A stretch of 64,000 nucleotides of DNA, taken from positions 4,092,001 to 4,156,000 of the forward strand of contig NZ_CP085135.1 in assembly GCF_020616515.1 (NCBI RefSeq). Direction: 5' to 3'. This document shows, one piece after another, positions 63,740 through 64,000 of the stretch. Origin of the DNA: Mesorhizobium sp. PAMC28654. Its GTDB lineage: Bacteria > Pseudomonadota > Alphaproteobacteria > Rhizobiales > Rhizobiaceae. A program made the position numbers and the translations under genes. The notes below the pieces were generated by a model. It saw only the letters and a list, made by a program, of their open reading frames with translations, made no database searches and had not been told where the DNA came from. Within the stretch, counting starts at the first letter, position 1, and each line of letters starts with the position of its first letter.

Positions 63740-64000
63740 TCAGCGGTGCTCGATCTCCGGGACGTCCCACGCCTCGCCCGGCCGCAAGGCGCGAAAGCGT
63801 TCACGCGGGATGCCTTGGTTGTCGAGCGCCTGGTTCAGTTTCTCGACGGGCTCGTCGATAGGCTCGTCGGTCAGCTGGAACGTGCCCCAGTGACATCCGG
63901 CGGCATAGGCGGCGTTGCACAGTCTCATGCCTTGCGCGGCTTCTTGCGGATTCTGGTGCTGCGACGCCATGAACCAGCGCGGCTCGTAGGCGCCGATGGG
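63740..64000 (-). CDS. Metallo-beta-lactamase-fold hydrolase, N-terminus outside window
   Basis: The last 86 residues of a gene that continues beyond the right edge. The visible part reads IGAYEPRWFMASQHQNPQEA, AAYAAGCHWGTFQLTDEPID and ALRPGEAWDVPEIEHR, which matches the C-terminal end of NAPE-PLD/UlaG-like metallo-beta-lactamase-fold enzymes (His in CHWGTF is a metal ligand in that group). Substrate unknown; the HxHxDH motif would lie upstream. Confidence 0.82.
   Translation of the reverse strand, partial: PIGAYEPRWFMASQHQNPQEAAQGMRLCNAAYAAGCHWGTFQLTDEPIDEPVEKLNQALDNQGIPRERFRALRPGEAWDVPEIEHR

Overview
The window looks like a chromosomal segment of a Mesorhizobium-type alphaproteobacterium (Hyphomicrobiales). 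It is GC-rich and dense with core genes in rhizobial style: leuB/leuD, asd, ffh with an AroQ chorismate mutase and rpsP, argG, rlmN, acnA divergent from a cytochrome c maturation cluster, ispZ-ftsY-mtaB-dapF, an IalB-like protein, and DUF1127, DUF1223, DUF1232, DUF1328 and DUF2794 proteins. I see no phage, transposase, CRISPR array, plasmid function, rRNA or tRNA. The organism call is inference from gene content and repeat types, not from a database match.

Layout. 0-3.3 kb: the end of a response regulator, its sensor kinase, and an FAD oxidoreductase. 3.4-8.1 kb (minus): membrane patatin, DUF72 protein, an ArsR-SRPBCC-SRPBCC operon with a visible operator, and a GNAT. 8.2-12.4 kb (plus): leuD, small secreted and metabolite-repair type genes, leuB. 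12.4-18.4 kb: a MarR/SRPBCC pair with its operator, a glycosyltransferase, a DEAD-box helicase, asd. 18.5-22.1 kb: small membrane and enzyme genes. 22.2-24.6 kb (minus): ffh, chorismate mutase, rpsP. 24.7-27.0 kb (minus): two predicted metalloproteases followed by a 46-codon ORF. 27.3-36.9 kb: lytic transglycosylase, argG, an MHYT-GGDEF-EAL protein, LysE exporter, outer-membrane barrel, and rlmN translationally coupled to two paralogous membrane genes. 37.1-47.4 kb: a frameshifted ClC channel, IalB, pterin dehydratase, LMW phosphatase/ThpR, a tesA-ybbA-ybbP-like locus, and a BAX-inhibitor gene with its RNA leader. 47.4-64 kb: a structured RNA candidate, DUF1223, acnA, ccmABDG (no ccmC), then the minus-strand ispZ-ftsY-mtaB-dapF block and a partial metallo-beta-lactamase-fold gene.

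What stands out. (1) A convincing secondary structure with a plus-facing terminator lies between two minus-strand genes at 47.6-47.8 kb. (2) ccmC is missing between ccmB and ccmD. (3) A ClC channel is broken at a G6 tract. (4) Several families of palindromic intergenic repeats are scattered through the window; two copies are translated in frame inside the FtsY N-terminal linker and one pair fills the ccmA-ccmB gap. (5) A small ORF sits 3 bases after a CPBP protease gene and just before a terminator. (6) A likely Irr/ICE-type site lies between acnA and ccmA.

No single large undescribed defence or biosynthetic system is evident. The most promising unknowns are the RNA candidate, the protease-protease-small-ORF operon, and the coupled paralogous membrane pair downstream of rlmN.
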